Below are positions 41,727 through 43,414 of a stretch of 43,414 nucleotides of DNA, piece by piece. The stretch's first letter is position 1; each line of letters starts with the position of its first letter. The notes beneath the pieces were generated by a model. That model did no database searches. It was not told the origin of the DNA and saw nothing but the letters and a program-made list of their open reading frames with translations. Source of the DNA: Hominimerdicola alba 8 (GTDB lineage: Bacteria > Bacillota > Clostridia > Oscillospirales > Ruminococcaceae); contig NZ_ADKM02000118.1 of the NCBI RefSeq assembly GCF_000178155.2, forward strand, positions 1 through 43,414. Direction: 5' to 3'. Position numbers and translations under genes: made by a program.

Positions 41727-42163
41727 CAACCGCAAACTTAATTTTTCTATTCATTTTTTGCTTAACTATAAATAATAATTGCGATGATTTGAACATCAAC
41801 AATAAACGAGCAGTCATCCGCAAAAATCGGGCAAACTCGTATATAAAAGCGCAATATTTGGAAAATCGCCGCAATTATCGACCGACAGCTATACATACAA
41901 TATCAGGATATTCGCATTTTTAATTCGCAATAATCAGCAGACAACTTTTTTATTGTATAAACAAATAACCATATTTTATAAATTATACTCTTATTTTCAG
42001 CACAGCTGTCCGTACTTAAGTTATATCGCTTCTGCTTATCGAAAAGTGGATATCTGCGGTATTACCGTGATTTTATGGACGAAATATTTGTCATTACAAT
42101 ATTTTGCAAGCAGTACAATTTATTTGTTCAAAAGACCGTTTATTGCGAACTGACAAATATCTG
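41727..42163. other. AT-rich intergenic region, no gene seen
   Basis: The divergent gap between the aldolase and xylanase genes. No convincing frame with a ribosome binding site, no strong inverted repeat and no known RNA motif was found. Upstream regulatory sites for the xylanase may lie here but none is recognisable. Confidence 0.5.
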
Positions 42164-42192
42164 TTGCAATGAAAAGGGTTCTGTGATATACT
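42164..42192 (+). promoter_or_regulatory. Promoter of the GH10 xylanase gene
   Basis: -35 TTGCAA (42164-42169), 17-bp spacer, -10 TATACT (42187-42192). Start expected near 42199, leaving a ~45-nt leader with a small GGGG-acatg-CCCC hairpin. Confidence 0.68.
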
Positions 42193-42244
42193 ATATATGC
42201 AAGGGGACATGCCCCATATGACGAACTTTACGTGAGGTGACAGT

Positions 42245-43414
42245 ATGAAAAAAACACTCGCTTTTATACTCAGTGCCGCGCTTTTGCTGACAGGCTGCGG
42301 CTCTTCAAAGACCGATGATAAGACCGAAAGTGCCGCAAGCAAAGCTGAAACGGCTTCAAAAGAGGAATTTGTTTTCCCGTCAAAGACCGCTGATCTGCCG
42401 CGTCTGAAAGATGTATATGCCGATGATTTCCCCATCGGCTCGGCTGTGGCGGATTATCAGATATATGACCCCGACTACATAAATCTCATCACCGAACAAT
42501 TCAACAGCATGACCTGTGAGAACGAGATGAAGCCCGATGCTTTGCTGGACAAGGACACCACGCTGTCGGATATTGAAAAGTACCGCGAAGCACCTGCTGT
42601 CAAGTTCGACAAGTGCATCGACCAGCTTGAATTTGCCAAAGCACATGACATCAAGATGCGCGGTCATACGCTGGTATGGTATTCGCAGACACCTGAATGG
42701 CTGTTCTACAAGGATTACGATGTAAACGGTGAACTTGCCGACCGCGAACTTATGCTAAAACGTATGGAAAACTATATCAAGGCGGTATTTGAGTGGGCTG
42801 ACACCGAGTATCCCGGACTTTTCTACGCATGGGACGTGGTGAATGAAGCCGCCGCTGACGGTAAGAGCGAGAAGCGCGACTGTCTGTGGCTGCAGACCAT
42901 CGGTGATGACTACATCGAAAAGGCATTCGAGTTTGCGCGCAAATATCAGCCTGAGGGTGTGAAGCTGTACTACAACGACTACAACGCATTCAACTTCACA
43001 AAGCAGATGGTCATAATCGACTTTCTGAAACCTGTGGCTGAGGCAGGCAACATCGACGGTGTGGGAATGCAGTCACACATCGGTACATGGTGCGACCCCA
43101 TGACATACGCAGAAGCAGTCCGCCGCTACAATAAGGAACTGGGTGTGGAGATATCCATAACCGAACTTGACATAAGCAAGGACGCGACAGATGACTGGGA
43201 AGAGAAACAGGGCGAATACTCCCGCCGTTTTATGGAGCAGATAATCGCACTTAAAGACGAGGGGATACCCTTTGGCAGTTTCACTGTATGGGGACTGACC
43301 GATGCGGTCAGCTGGAAACAGAATGAGATGCCGCTGTTCTTCTCGCTGAGTTTCAAGGCAAAGCCGTCATTCTACGGACTTCTCGCCGCAAAAGACCCAT
43401 CGCTTGCAGAAAAA
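42245..43414 (+). CDS. GH10 endo-beta-1,4-xylanase lipoprotein (3' end outside window)
   Basis: 390 codons are visible without a stop. A lipoprotein signal (LLTGC, lipid-modified Cys18) and a short Ser/Ala/Lys/Glu linker (to about 45) precede a full glycoside hydrolase family 10 barrel. Catalytic residues are in place: acid/base Glu201 in WDVVNEAA and nucleophile Glu307 in ISITELDIS. Substrate-site features MTCENEMKPDAL, RGHTLVWYSQTPEW and FTVWGLTDAVSW are present. It should cut xylan on the cell surface. The visible end (FYGLLAAKDPSLAEK) is where a GH10 domain ends, so little or perhaps an extra domain is missing. No dockerin is seen so far. Confidence 0.94.
   Translation, partial: MKKTLAFILSAALLLTGCGSSKTDDKTESAASKAETASKEEFVFPSKTADLPRLKDVYADDFPIGSAVADYQIYDPDYINLITEQFNSMTCENEMKPDALLDKDTTLSDIEKYREAPAVKFDKCIDQLEFAKAHDIKMRGHTLVWYSQTPEWLFYKDYDVNGELADRELMLKRMENYIKAVFEWADTEYPGLFYAWDVVNEAAADGKSEKRDCLWLQTIGDDYIEKAFEFARKYQPEGVKLYYNDYNAFNFTKQMVIIDFLKPVAEAGNIDGVGMQSHIGTWCDPMTYAEAVRRYNKELGVEISITELDISKDATDDWEEKQGEYSRRFMEQIIALKDEGIPFGSFTVWGLTDAVSWKQNEMPLFFSLSFKAKPSFYGLLAAKDPSLAEK

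Noticed and set aside
1-43414. tRNA or rRNA genes
   Set aside because: No cloverleaf with a T-loop GGTTCRANYC and no rRNA signature was noticed on either strand; a dedicated scan was not possible.

Overview
The window looks like chromosomal DNA of a gut or rumen Firmicute close to Ruminococcus (Oscillospiraceae). Evidence: a secreted leucine-rich-repeat protein ending in a type I dockerin, a GH10 xylanase lipoprotein, the order SRP RNA-dnaX-ebfC-recR, a gerA-type germination operon, and Gram-positive style ribosome binding sites and sigma-A promoters. The species is inferred; no rRNA or tRNA gene was found to fix it.

Layout. 1-2290: end of a split proton-translocating NAD(P) transhydrogenase operon (pntA, pntA2, pntB) with its terminator. 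2353-6290: tricistronic spore germinant receptor operon (gerAA, gerAB, gerAC). 6300-8790: an amidase-domain gene and an HtrA-type membrane protease between small mobile repeats. 8855-11705: SRP RNA followed by dnaX, ebfC and recR. 11707-13599 (minus): CPBP-type membrane protein, tadA and a DUF1294 protein in overlapping order. 13988-15694: spoIID and a small membrane protein among repeats. 15694-16245: 152-bp tandem repeats that run into the 3' end of a coiled-coil NlpC/P60 cell-wall hydrolase gene, whose promoter is flanked by WalR-like boxes. 18041-21539: an unrecognised 253-aa gene, an array of 331-bp tandem repeats, trmO, and a small gene apparently broken by a mobile repeat. 21539-27064: a 1841-aa BspA-like dockerin protein. 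27317-30367: a MacB-like ABC transporter fusion. 30677-40554: a five-gene operon of MoxR-type AAA+ ATPase, DUF5682, VWA, SWIM and DUF4132 proteins. 40957-43414: a transaldolase-family enzyme and the GH10 xylanase, which runs to the window edge.

Two things stand out. First, the first half is dense in short non-coding mobile elements: family A (eight copies, 11-bp flanking direct repeats), family B (two copies of exactly 99 bp, TA duplication, one nested inside an A copy), a 98-bp element D, and a GC-rich hairpin that sits inside A and D. Removing one A copy together with one copy of its flanking duplication rejoins a reading frame, good sequence evidence that the element moves. Second, the MoxR/VWA/SWIM/DUF5682/DUF4132 operon resembles the poorly understood E. 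coli yehLMPQ-yehI set and the MoxR-VWA conflict systems. It spans nearly 10 kb under one clear promoter and is the best candidate here for a little-characterised system.
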